Shown here one piece after another: positions 24,680 to 35,800 of a stretch of DNA of 64,000 nt. A program made the position numbers and the translations under genes. A model generated the notes under the pieces. The model worked only from the letters and a program-made list of their open reading frames with translations. It had not been told where the DNA came from and made no database searches. Origin of the DNA: Undaria pinnatifida. Taxonomy: Eukaryota > Sar > Phaeophyceae > Laminariales > Alariaceae. Where the stretch lies: contig JABAKD010000020.1 in NCBI GenBank assembly GCA_012845835.1, positions 2,118,936 through 2,182,935 on the forward strand, read 5' to 3'. Each line of letters starts with the position of its first letter. Position 1 is the stretch's first letter.

Positions 24680-26154
24680 TCAGTCGAGGCCCGCCAAGAC
24701 CTCTTGGACATGAGGTAAGATGTAGATCCTTCGATATGGGAGTTGGAGTAGAGTATCCTGCGGGCGGATGCCGTACGTGGTGAAGATCTCACGGTAGTGA
24801 CCGGCTGCCGCTCTCCATTCTCTCGGTCGGGGGAAGCCAAGGTAGGCGCCTTGAGGCAGGCCAAGAGCATCGCCGAACAGGGAGCACAACAGGAACGAGA
24901 AGGTTGGGCTACTCCCATGAGTCCTCACCATCTCCTCAAAAGTATCGTGGGAACCAGCCGTGACGTAACTAGCTGGGTCCCACCGGGGGCCGTCCTCCTC
25001 CAAGAAATCGGCAAACTGCAGGGCTCCCGATACTGTCGGCCACTTTCCCCCCGAGCGTCGCCTTGAACGATCCTCAGCCAGCTCAGCCCGATGAAGAGAC
25101 TGATTCCTTGCCGGCCATTCCGAGTGACACGCGACGCATGGTTGTGGGTCTGCATGCCTACTCGCGAGGCGTTCCGCACGGTCTAGCATGCAGCGGGCAT
25201 GTACTTGCTCTCCGTGCGGACACGGAATAAGTGCCCATAAAGGGTCTACCGCCGAATCCCCAGTAGGCTCCTCGAGTGCCCGCCCGCAGTAGGCGCAGGG
25301 AGGTGCACCCCTGCTTCCCGCGGCATGATGCCTCTCTGCTGCACTCCTAGCAGCGCCTCCTTGTTCAGTTAGTCCCGTGTGTGAAGGGTCGTTCTCCAGC
25401 GTCCGGTCCGTTCTCTCCGGTGTCGCTGCCATCGCTGTTGAGAAGGACGGAAGCGCATCACCCGATTCCAACGCGCTTCGGACCCCGAGGGTCCACCTCG
25501 CTCTTCGCATTCGGCGTCGAGGCCTACTAGATATTGTTGAACGTGAGGTGCGATGTAGATTCTTTGATTTTGGAGTCGGAGTAAGATATCCTGCGGTTGG
25601 ATGGCGCACGCAGCGAACAGCGTACGGTATCGGCCTGCCGCCATTTCCCATTCCCTCGGTCGGGGAAAATTGAGGTATGCCCCTTGAGGCAGGTCCAGCG
25701 CATCGCAAAATAGGGAACATAGCAAGAACGAGGAGGTTGAGCTCCTTCCGTGTGCATGGAACATGAGCTCAAACGTACCGTAAATGCCGGTTGTCACGTA
25801 GCTGGCTGACCCCAGTCCGGAGATGTGCCACTGAACGCGGGCGACGAACTGCAGGGTATCTCTCACCGCCCCCCACCTTCCCTCATGTCCGTCCATGGAC
25901 ATCCCTCTAGCCAGCTCCGCCGGGTGGGGAAGTCGGCTTCCTCCCGGCCACGCCGAGCGATACGCGACGCAGGGCCTAGGATCTGCATGTCCTCTTGTGA
26001 GATTTTTCGCGCGGTCCAGCATGCAGCTGGTGTGCACAAAGCCTCCATGGGCGCACGGAACGGGTACTCGAGCGTCGTCTTCCCCTGACTCCCCACTAGA
26101 GTTATCGAGAGGCCAACCGCAGTACGTGCACCGAAATTCCTCGGACTCCTCCAA
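24680..26154 (-). pseudogene. Two tandem RING-like modules of the LINE
   Basis: Two related blocks of about 220 residues lie at 26150-25500 and 25320-24680. Module 2 keeps a full RING-type pattern: CAYC, PCPHGEQVHARC, PCVAC. Module 1 has CTYC, PCAHGGFVHTSC and PCVAY, so its last Cys is lost. Both continue with SFLLCSLF.DAL.LPQGAYL.FPRPREW and PHVQ..L.GLD, a conserved block I do not recognise. A frame change after module 1 separates them. RING fingers bind zinc and usually recruit ubiquitin-conjugating enzymes. In LINE proteins, Cys/His fingers more often bind nucleic acid, so the function here is open. Confidence 0.6.
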
Positions 26155-27319
26155 TCCCCTTTCAACGTCTTGACCACCTTCACCTGTGACTCGCGGCCTC
26201 CTCTACACCCGAGGTCGGTGATCGCCACAATATATCTAACTGTCGTTGTTGGTGAGCGCCATCCGGGGTAGTGCAATCGTATCTCATGTGGATTCTGGGC
26301 ACTATTGCCGTGAGTCGGAACGTTCTCCGACGTGACACCCTGTCCCGTCTCGGATAGGTACCCCAAATCGGTCGTTCCCCCTGCCGTCTGCTCCTGCTGC
26401 GCTTTCTACGGCACACCTCCTGTGGACGAGCCAGCCATCAAAGCGAACCTCTGGTCATCCTTCAAGTGCCTGCCACAGACCCCACACGGCGCTCGCACTT
26501 GTTGCTGGGGGATCGCGCCCCGTCATTCTCCGTGGTGGTCCTCCTCATCTAGATATGTGAGATTCCGCGATAAGTCCACCATTTCCGGCGTAATGTGCGC
26601 TCTTCTCCGGAGGCGCTGTTCAGCTGCGGTTACCTTGGCTCTGATCTCTTGTTCTTCCGTCGTGTTCACCGACCTGCCAAGGGCCCGAATCTGTTGGAGG
26701 AAGGGGCGTAGATCGACCTCTTGATGCTCCTCGTGCAGAGTCGGGTTCGGGCACGTAGCTAGGTCTACCCCTCCGAAAGTCCTAGCTCGGGGGACTGCAT
26801 CCTCGCAGAAGCCTAAAGCACAACAGCGATGTACGTCGCACGAGCAGGACACTTGTACGCAATGAGTCTCCATAACCAGACCATGGCAAACGCTGCATAT
26901 TGCTCGCCGCCTCCTGCCTCCTCTTACGGCCCTTGTTGTTAGCCTTGATTGCCCTTGTTGGCATCTCTCGCCATGCGACCGTCAACACCTCCACCATGAC
27001 CTCATTGATGTGCTGACGGAGCGCCATCCCGTCGGCCTCGTTGACTGTTACGATCGCCCGACATGCCGGACACCGTAGATCGGCCTCCGTTCTGACTCGC
27101 AGTGCGGTGTAAGACGGAAGGTGCAGTCGATGGGAGCAGCTCTCTAAATATACCAAAGGAGAGGCCAATGCCTCATAGCATACACAGCAGTCTTCCGAGG
27201 GTTCCTCCCAGAGCTGGTTTTCTGTAGGCGTCGGCGATGGTGTCCGTGGCGGAGACGGAGGCAGTTCGGGCGTCGGTACGGGTGCCGGACCCCTTCCCCC
27301 CGCCGTCCGTGTAGGTGTC
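26155..27319 (-). pseudogene. RING-like and second Cys/His finger of the LINE
   Basis: From about 27240 down to 26920 one frame encodes DCCVCYEAL...ESCSHRLHLPSY...LRCPACRA, a RING-like finger, then a Lys/Arg-rich stretch. A frame change near 26915 leads into ICSVCHGLV...HCVQVSCSCDVHRCCALGFC, a second zinc-binding segment, and then a helical stretch (PFLQQIRALGRS). An in-frame stop follows at 26523, then another CxxC (APCGVCGRHL). Direction and order match the LINE. Confidence 0.5.
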
Positions 27320-27588
27320 GACCAAGGCTACGGTAGGGGGGGTACCCCCATTTTCACTGGTGTGTTAGAGCCAGTCGCACGAGTGACTCTGTACCTCACG
27401 GATGAAAATGGTTTAGGCACTTGTTTTGAAGCAGCCTAGATTACCTTTGCATTGCGGATTGATTTCGTCAATATAAAACATGAAGAAAACGTAAGATTAC
27501 ACAATATCAAAGGAGTTACTCGCGCGAGTGACCCCTAGTCACTGAAATTCAAGGCCAAAAAAGGGACCCCCTTACCGTAGCCTGGGTC
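27320..27588 (-). mobile_element. MITE copy 4 (269 bp), TSD TGTC
   Basis: Starts GACCAAGGCTACGGTA and ends TACCGTAGCCTGGGTC. TGTC flanks it at 27316-27319 and 27589-27592. The frame of the interrupted LINE gene is continuous across the insertion if the MITE and one TGTC are left out. Confidence 0.95.
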
Positions 27589-28188
27589 TGTCGTCCGTGA
27601 CGGCCTTGGCGATGCTGCCTCTGCCGTCCTGACCACTGTCTGCGATGGCGTTTCGAGCGCAGGGACCACACTCGGTGTCAAGATAGGTGTCGCCGTCGAG
27701 GGATGGCCAGTTGTGGGCAGCTGCGGCCGCGGCGGCAGTGACGGTGACGGACTTGGCGATGACGTTGTGGGTGACGTGGCGGATGAAGAGGTAGCTGACG
27801 GCAGTTGCAGTGTCGTCGGAGGGGTCGAGGCGATCACCGATATCGCTAGGGAGGGCTGTATCGACGATTGAGACTGCCCCCTTGATGCAGGCCGTGGTGA
27901 GCGTGACTCGAAGATTGGTGCCTGTGCAGGCCTTGATGTCTGTGGTGGTGTCTCTCCTACTAGCGGTTCACCTTCTATGACGGGTGTGCTTAAGCCCCCA
28001 AGTGAAAACGGTGGATCTCCCGTTAGCGGCGCACCTTTTATGACGGGTGTGCTCGAATCCCCAAGTGTAAGGGGTGCAGTTAGGGGTGGTACCAATTCCG
28101 TTGTCGGCGGCTGTGATGCGCCAGGCGTGTCCGGAGATTGTTCCGGCAACGACTGTGCTGGTTGGGAATGTGTTGCCGACGACTCCAT
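27589..28188 (-). pseudogene. Pro/Ser/Thr-rich N-terminal segment of the RING-like LINE protein
   Basis: About 200 codons of low-complexity sequence with repeats such as TPVIKGAPL and TPVIEGEPL. It begins with an ATG at 28188 and runs up to the MITE border. Beyond the MITE the same frame continues through more Pro/Thr residues into the first RING-like finger. It is probably a disordered linker. Confidence 0.5.
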
Positions 28189-30842
28189 CCGTGCTATTGT
28201 TGGCTAGTGAGGCGACACTCCGCGGAATTGCCCAGTGAAAAGCTGCCTCCCCCTTCCCCCGTCCAATGATCGCGCGCTGATGGTAGCAGATGAACGGGTG
28301 CGCGCCCTCGTCCTGGAGGAGATGAGGCCCTCCGCAGGCGTACTGTTCGTGGCTCGTCGCCTTTCACCTGCGGCCGTTCCCGGAGATGTGGACGATTTTA
28401 GTCGCGGCGTTGCCCCGTCGGAACCTCTTTCCGGTGCGTTACCACTGTTGGGTTGGCGGTGACCTCTGGGCGTAGGCTCCCCAGCCCCCTCCCTCCCGGG
28501 AGAAAGTACTTATTGCGTATCGAGCATCTTGACACCTGTGACTTGAGTCCCGAGAGCCCGGTGTCGTGCCCGGTGGCATGGGAAGAGGATTGCTTGCTCT
28601 CTTACTAGTCCTCGTAGATGTTCCCGCCCTTAAAAGACCCCCCCGAACAAAGCTGTTCGCCCCACGACCTGCATCCTGGAAACAGAAACTCGAGTCACGA
28701 AACCTTAGTGCCGTGTCCGATGGCATACTATGGACACCGTCGCTGGAAGGGAAAGCCTGATAACCCTGCTGGGTCCTCTCAGGTGTGGACCCGCATAGAA
28801 TCCTCGGCTCGGCGGAGCTTCCGGCTGCACGACGGGCATTTTGAGGTGCGGGAACTGCTTCATTCATTAATGTTTACAGAGCGGAGTGGGAGGGTCCATT
28901 GCTCGTCCTCCCGTTCTCCGTGGGCGCTTCCTCGCCTCCTCGACCTCTCCTGACACGGGAAGGGATCGAACCCCTCCTCCTACCCAAACCAACGTCTCCG
29001 GTGACACAAGTATGACGACGACGCCGTGTCCTACGTTGCGAAATATGGATGTACCCACCTTCAACCTCCATTGCCGAAGGGCGCCGTCTCCGTGTAGTCC
29101 CTCTCCATGCACGTTGACAAGTTCTAGGAAGGAAATGTCTCCCACCAAGCCCATTTACCACTTGGGGGCCTGATACGAACTGCGCACCGGCCACCCTCGT
29201 CTCTGATCTGTTGCTCCACGCTCGGGCATTGGCTATAATCTCGGAAAGGGTAGACACATTCTTGGATGGGCGCGGGCTACGGCCTTGGACGGCTGGATTG
29301 TTTCTGCGAGGCACCAAGGCCCTCTGGTTCTGTGTTGTTTCGGTAAAAGTAAACCGAAGCCGCTGGTGCGGGCGCACCGGTGTTCCTGCGGGAGGGGAGA
29401 TGAACCGCTGCCGGCTCACTAAGATTCCTGGTACGAGCGAAGCCAAAGTGATTATGATATTATCTCCACAGGGCGATGGCGAGCGGTGCCTCGGCCGCGT
29501 TGTCGGTCGTGGCAAGGGCCGATCACATGATGCTGCCCTATCCCTCCGAGTCCCAATGATGCGGGGCGATGGGGGAGCGTTCCCACCCGTCGTTGGCAGC
29601 GACCGACGCGACGTCAATTGGTTGGGCCCGCTTGATGCGACACCTGCGCCTTGTGTCGCTGCATTCATAGTCTCGCGTTCCACCAGCGGCGGGACCTGCA
29701 ATGGACACCTTCCTACTGTCGCGGACGCCCGATCCCTCTCTTGCTGCGCTCCACTCGACGCTTGATGCTGCAACCCCCCTATCGTCCTCGCGTGCATCCA
29801 TGCCGGGGTATTCGTCCACCTCCCACGCCCCACTGGCCGTGGCACCATCGCTCGGTCCACCGCAGCTGGCGATGGAGAACGGCGCCTCTGCCGCAACGTC
29901 GGTCGAGGCGAGGGTCGATCGCCTGATGCTGCCCTATTCTGCGGAGCCCCGTTGGTGTGGGGAGACGGGGGAACGTTCCTATCACTCGTCGCCATCGGTC
30001 GGCACGACGAGGGCTGCTGAACCCCTCCTGGTGTAACACCTGGTACTCATGTCTCTGTGTTAGCCCTTGCCCCGGAGAGTCGTCCGTTTCGCGCTCCATC
30101 TCCAGCCGTTCCTCCGTGATACATCTCCCTTCTTCCGTAGGCGTCTGGTTCCCCTCCTGTTGAGCCCCACTCGGCGTTTGATGCCGGAGGACTCCTCCTG
30201 CAAGGGCCAACCCCCCTGTCCGGGCTCGTGTCCATGCCGGGGCCGTCGTCTGCTGTACGTCCCCTACCGGCAGTGGCACTATCGCCGGTAATGCACTTGT
30301 CGACGCACCCGCTGTACAATCTGTGGCCCCTGCTATGTTTTTTCTTCCTTGCTGCCCGAGACAACCGGTTTCCGACTCCTCCCCATTTGCTCTCTGTTGT
30401 TGTAACCCTCCCGGTTCGGGGATTGTTCCCATGACCCTAGACTGCATCCATGCCGGGAGGGTCCTCCCCCGTCCTCACCTAGCTGGCAATGGCCATAGTG
30501 ATTGGGCTGTTGCCGTAACTGCTGGTTGTGCTACAGTTTCTATGGTGCGGTTAGCCGGTCTCTGTTGGGTCCGGGTATCCGCCAGCGTCGCCATAGGGGG
30601 GGAAATAGCCCTGTACTCCGCCTAGCCTGTGTGATCGTTTTGCTAGCCACGATGGTAAGGTTCTCCATCGCCTTCGCCGTGCTGACAGTAGTAGTTTGCC
30701 TTCGCCGTGCTGACAGTAGTTCCCCCGACGGACCCCGTACGTTGGGCGGTAACGCAGCGTTTTCCTCCCGCTCTTGAAGGCCTATTCTCCTTTGAGCTCC
30801 CGTAGCCGTGCTTGCAGACACTCTTACATTATCTGGACGCAT
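28189..30842 (-). pseudogene. Arg/Pro-rich 5' region of the LINE with degenerate repeats
   Basis: Overlapping minus-strand frames (28874-29995, 29779-30447 and 30540-30842) encode Arg-, Pro-, Ser- and Gln-rich sequence. A block of roughly 420 bp containing ccatgccggg, ctcctgttgagccccactcg and gatgc-like anchors recurs at about 29735 and 30155, so this is a degenerate tandem repeat. It is most likely an untranslated or fast-evolving ORF1 region. Confidence 0.4.
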
Positions 30843-30866
30843 AGGTACTGGTGTGCCTTCCTCCTC

Positions 30867-32650
30867 CCCTCGAATAGTTTGTCGTTAATATACAGTTGCA
30901 CGAGTACTGGTGTGCTTTCCCCTCTAATACACTAATATACAGTAGTTGCACAAATTTTGCGGAAGGTCGTTCGCGCGTGTTATATGTTTGACCCTCATGA
31001 ACGATGTTGTTGTTGTTGTTGTTGTTGTTGTCCCACATTAACTCTTGTCAAACATTTAGAGTCCGTGGTCACACAAAGGTGCTGGAGCCCTAGGAAGATC
31101 CGAAAAACCAAATGAAATCAAAATTCGTCCGGGAAATACTACGCTTTCCTGCCTAGAAACGCACAATACGAAGAAGGCGCACAAGTGAAATGATCCAATG
31201 TGCAAACTGAACTTACATGGCCGCGGGTATCCACTCAACTACGGCATAGAGTTCCCCCGTTCCCACAACCAACCAACTCGCGGCTACAAACTACAGCGGT
31301 TGGGCTGCCTGCACCGTACGAACCGCACGGTAATCGTGAGCACAGACGAACGCACCAGCAGTCTAGAGTGCTGTCAGAGTGACGCCCGCTGCATGCAGTG
31401 AAATAAGGGCAATCGAACCAAAAACCACCATACAAATATCAATGATCGCCCCGTCTTTCCAAGTTATCTGACAGGTTGCATTGTTGTTGTTGTTGTTGTT
31501 CACACATTTACTCGCATCAATATCAAGTCCGTGGTCACAGGACAGGCTCCAGTCACTCTGGAGCTAAGGAATACCCCAGGGAAAAAACACAAACCAAAGG
31601 TGGTACACGCATATATCACAGCAGACGCAATTCATACCTCCACCAGAAACATATAAAAGTGAAACCGGGAGTCAGCCTACGATGTGCCAGGTCCATACTG
31701 GTTCATACGTTTCACTACTCGCGCCTGGAAGAACCAACTATACCGCTTGCCACCCAAGAAGGCATATAGGTCGGTGACTCCCCTGGTTGTTGTCAGGATC
31801 AACAGGACCATTTTCCATAATAATATATTATAATCATTCTGATAATTGTATAAAAATTAAAAAACGTCAGATGTGAGTACAACCGATTGGATGATTGAAC
31901 CTCAACCTTGCAAGCTGCGTGGTACATCTATGTTTCACTAATATACAGGCAGTAGTTAATTTTATAAAAATTGAAAAAAGTCAGATGTGAGTACAACCGA
32001 TCGAATGATTGAAACTCAACTTTGCAAGCTGCGTGATACATCTGTTTCACTAATATACAGTAGTTGCACAAATTTTACAGTTTTACGGAAGGTCGTTCGC
32101 GCGTGTTATTAGACTAGATTATAAAAATTATAATACACTCTAGCTATGAGATCGAATATTTTGTCGAAACTCATCTTTGCAAGCTGTGTGTGATACTCCG
32201 ATCGCGCGTATTACATTATGTGCTTGGTCCTCATGAAAGATAGTTGTTGTTGTTCTCACATTAACTCGAATAGTCAAGTCCGTGGTCACAGGACAGGTTC
32301 CAGTCACTCTAGAGCTGAGGAATACCCCAGGGAACAAACACACAAATAGGTCGGTGACTCGTAAAATTTTGGTCGGTAAATAATCGACCTAGTCGAAAAC
32401 AAAGTCGGCACAACTTGTGCCGTTTCAGACCGAATACCACAACTAGACCAAGAACCTAGACTGTATAGCAGTAACGCCATGGAACTAAGTTGACAAGTTA
32501 ACGATTGACAGCAGCTCAACGTTCCCTACTCACAGCAGTAACTCACAGCGGTCTTACTATCCGTGCCCACCACTCATCATACCTATTCTCTAATATCAGG
32601 CGTCGTAGCCGGTACACCGTGCAGACGAAAAACCAATCACTGCCTCGCAC
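30867..32650. repeat. Mosaic of dispersed repeats
   Basis: Dispersed-repeat units lie at about 31866-31920, 31980-32035 and 32140-32190. The ggaaggtcgttcgcgcg tail occurs near 30960 and 32090. A separate family of about 110 bp (tcaagtccgtggtcacaggacaggctcc...ggaataccccagggaa) has copies at about 31030-31115, 31500-31600 and 32255-32345, each near a GTT microsatellite. No gene is supported. Confidence 0.75.
31005..31031 (+). repeat. (GTT)n microsatellite
   Basis: About nine GTT units. Shorter runs at 31482-31500 and 32244-32254 mark the same position in related repeat copies. Confidence 0.9.
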
Positions 32651-32873
32651 TACGACACGTGTGTGGCGATGTGGTAAATCCATGCCATATGCGCATGATC
32701 GAAAACCTGGTGTCGTGCACATGTGCACATGAGGCGCACTACACGCCGTGAGGTTTGTCGTCCGTGCCTCGTGTACGCAATGCGCTCCGAAACAGCATTT
32801 CGGGTCGTCGCACCGTCGATGCGCTGGGCGTGAAAGTATCGACCCCGCAACCAGCCAGAGTCGCTGCTCATAA

Positions 32874-35800
32874 ATGAGGCCAGCCTCTGCAGGATGCGCG
32901 CGCAGCCAACAAAGAAGGTCTAGACTGCAGGTTCAAGTGAGCAACCGGGGCTTGTGCCGATCAACTGATCCCCAAGACGCAGATGTGCAAATGCAAAGCT
33001 TCCTCGATCACGGCACCGTTCCCGTCTTGTCCTTCAAGGGCAGCCGCGAGAAAGTCGAGGCTTCCCTTGTTCGTCCAGCGCAAGCTGTCCGGGTCGAGCT
33101 AATGGGCATCGCGACGGCAATCTTGGATCGTGTCGTGGGAGAGTGGGGCTGCCTGGAGGACCTGGTAAAGGAAACTCGGGGCGAAAGCATCGACAGGGAC
33201 CAGGCGGAGGCCTTCATCGAGGAATATCTCAGGCATCATAACGTGCCCGGAAAGCTTCAGATTTGTTGGGCTAAGGGGCTCAGTAGCGGCGGAAAGTTGC
33301 AAGAGTATGGGCGGCGGGACGAACCGACCCTGCGGAAACTGAGACTGTGGATCAACAGCGGGTTCGCAGGAGTGAGCTTTTCTAGGAGCTTGATGGCCTT
33401 CGCCGACCATGAGATCTGCACGCACGCTGTACGCGCGATCAACGATCACTCCCAGGTATTAAATTAGTGATACGTACATTGTGTCTGTCACCTCGAGTAT
33501 AATTTCTTGCTGGAACTGATCATAGCCCATCAGCCGAAACACCTCTTTTGCCTGTTTCTTGACATTTTAAGTAGGGCACACGGCGGGTTGATAGAAAAAT
33601 GTAAACCCGGATGTGTATGGGGGGGGGAGGGCTTTGCCCTTGCGTTTGGAAGTGGCAAGGTTAGGGGTGGGAGCAATAGTGTTTTGGGGGGAGGGGTTAA
33701 GAGGGCAGGGCCACAAAGAGAGCGAGACGGCGGGGATCCTTTCGTTGCCACGACCGATAGCATTAGGCAGCAGTACCGCACAGACTTCTGTGCGTTGGAA
33801 TATACACGCAGCAGTTACAAACCAGCCATTTATATGGATAATGGGTTGTCGTTCGATGCTTTTTCGGGAGTGTATGGGTGGGTGGACTTGGCCCTTGCGG
33901 TTGGAAGTGGCAAGATTAGGGGTGGAAGAGGAAGTGTTTTTTGGGGGAGGCGAAGAGGGCAGGGTCACAGAGAGAGCAAGACGGCGGGGACTCTTTCCCT
34001 GCCACGATCGATAGCAGTATTAAACAGCAATACCGCACAGCCTTCTGCGCGTTGAAACATACGAGTAGTAGTTACAAACCAGGCATTCATCATGTGGATA
34101 GCGGGTTGCCGCTCGATGCCTCTTCGGAAGTGTTTGTGGGGGAGGACTTGGCCCTTGCGGTTGGAAGTGGCAAGGATAGGGGTGGGAGCGGTAGTGCTTT
34201 GGGGGAGGGGGTGAAGAGGGCAGGGCCACGGAGAGAGTGAGACGGCGGGGACTCTTTCCTTGCCACGACCGATAGTATTAGGCAGCAACACCGCACAGCC
34301 TTCTACGCGTTGAAACATACGCGTTGCAGTTGCAAACCCGCCGTTTATGTGAACAGCGGGTGGTCGTTCGATGCTTCTTCGGAAGTGTATGGGGCCGGGG
34401 ACTTGGCCCTTGCGGCTGAAGGGGGCAGGGCCTGGCCCAGGGAGGTACATGTAGTATTCGTAGTTTTTGGTTATTGGAAACATCGTTTCACGCTTTCATC
34501 TGGATGTTGCGTTCTTTCATCTTGTTTCAGGTTTTTGACATTCAACGCTACAATGTCAGATGGCAAATGACATAATAATAATGTGAAACCGAACGTTGAT
34601 ACTTCGCAGGTACAATTCAAATGACGCAGGGATGGGGGATGAATTGAGGGGGGATAAATTGGGTGAGAGTGATAGTAGTATTCGGCATGTTGTGTCGCAT
34701 TCCGCGTATAGAATGGAATACGCACCTCGCATCAATTGTCGGAAGGAAAACGCATTAAATATGTGCACCTGTCTGTATGGCGTTCTATATTGCTTTAACT
34801 TTGTGCTTTCTTGCGCTACAGGTGTGGGTAAACCATCGTGGTAGGTATGGGCTGACCTCAGGCGGACGAGAACGCCTCACAACGGAGGAGGGACTGGCCA
34901 CGCTGAACTCTTTACTGTGCTACCCAAGCCAGACACGGCATTTGTGGAGTGCAGCGATCCTATACTACTGCGCCGTTAAGGGCCAGGAAATGGGCTTTGG
35001 CGAGCTTCATAAGCACCTCATCAAATACGTACGTTGTCCTGCGAAGCGATATTGGTAAGTGCTAACCGATTAAGAACTGCACCCGCGTTTGTGGCATACA
35101 TCACCTTATTGTTGTGTTTCGTCGCGACTGCTCATGAACAGTCCCATGGTCGCCCACGAGCGCCCACGACATGTCACTACGGGATCTCACATGGGCGCCC
35201 ATGAGACGTTGCGGAAAGTCACGAGATTTCCCGTAAATTCCGCGGACACCCACGGAGCCTATGTGCAACGTCAAGGACACGGGAAATTCCATGACATTTC
35301 CCGAGGAGGCCAATTTCGACCCACAAACTTCAACTAATAACTCAGCTAAGTACCAACTTGTAAACCACGAATATGTAAATCAAAGTGACTAATGCACTGG
35401 AATAATTACTTCGTAGCTGCAAACAGTCTAACCACTAAGCACTAAGCACTAAGCACTAAGCACTAAACTGCTGAAAATAGTTCGAAGCACCCGCGAAAGC
35501 TCGTGGGGGCTCGCGAGCACCCGCCAAGAGCGCTCGGATCACCCGCGAGCGCTTGTGAGAGCTCCCGTGAGCACCCGTGCGCACCCGCAAGCGCCCGCAA
35601 GATTTAGCGAGCGCCCGCGACCTGTCGCGGGTGCGCGCAAGAGTCCGCGTAGCTCCGTCAAGCTGTTGAGAGCGCTGTTAAGAGCGACGTTGCAACAACA
35701 CTAGCGTCTTCCGTTCACAATCTACTTCCATCAGAGCTTTTTGGTGCCGTTTATGATGGTGCTGCTCTATCCAGAGAAGTACCGCGCGAGCTATCGGACG

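Larger units (their letters stand above)
20041..30850 (-). mobile_element. Decayed R2/NeSL-type LINE with RLE and RING-like fingers
   Basis: About 10 kb on the minus strand reads as one retroelement: Arg/Pro-rich and Pro/Ser/Thr-rich segments, then several Cys/His zinc fingers, then reverse transcriptase, a CCHC knuckle and a restriction-like endonuclease. Two MITEs (23077-23345 and 27320-27588) interrupt it. Frames shift several times and stops are present, so it is inactive. The outer limits are estimates from coding continuity; no target duplication or 3' tail was identified. That the RING part belongs to the same element is an inference from strand, order and spacing. Confidence 0.6.

Noticed and set aside
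24460..24783. Plus-strand Pro/Ser-rich frames at 23766-24783
   Set aside because: Low-complexity complement of the LINE linker, no motifs.
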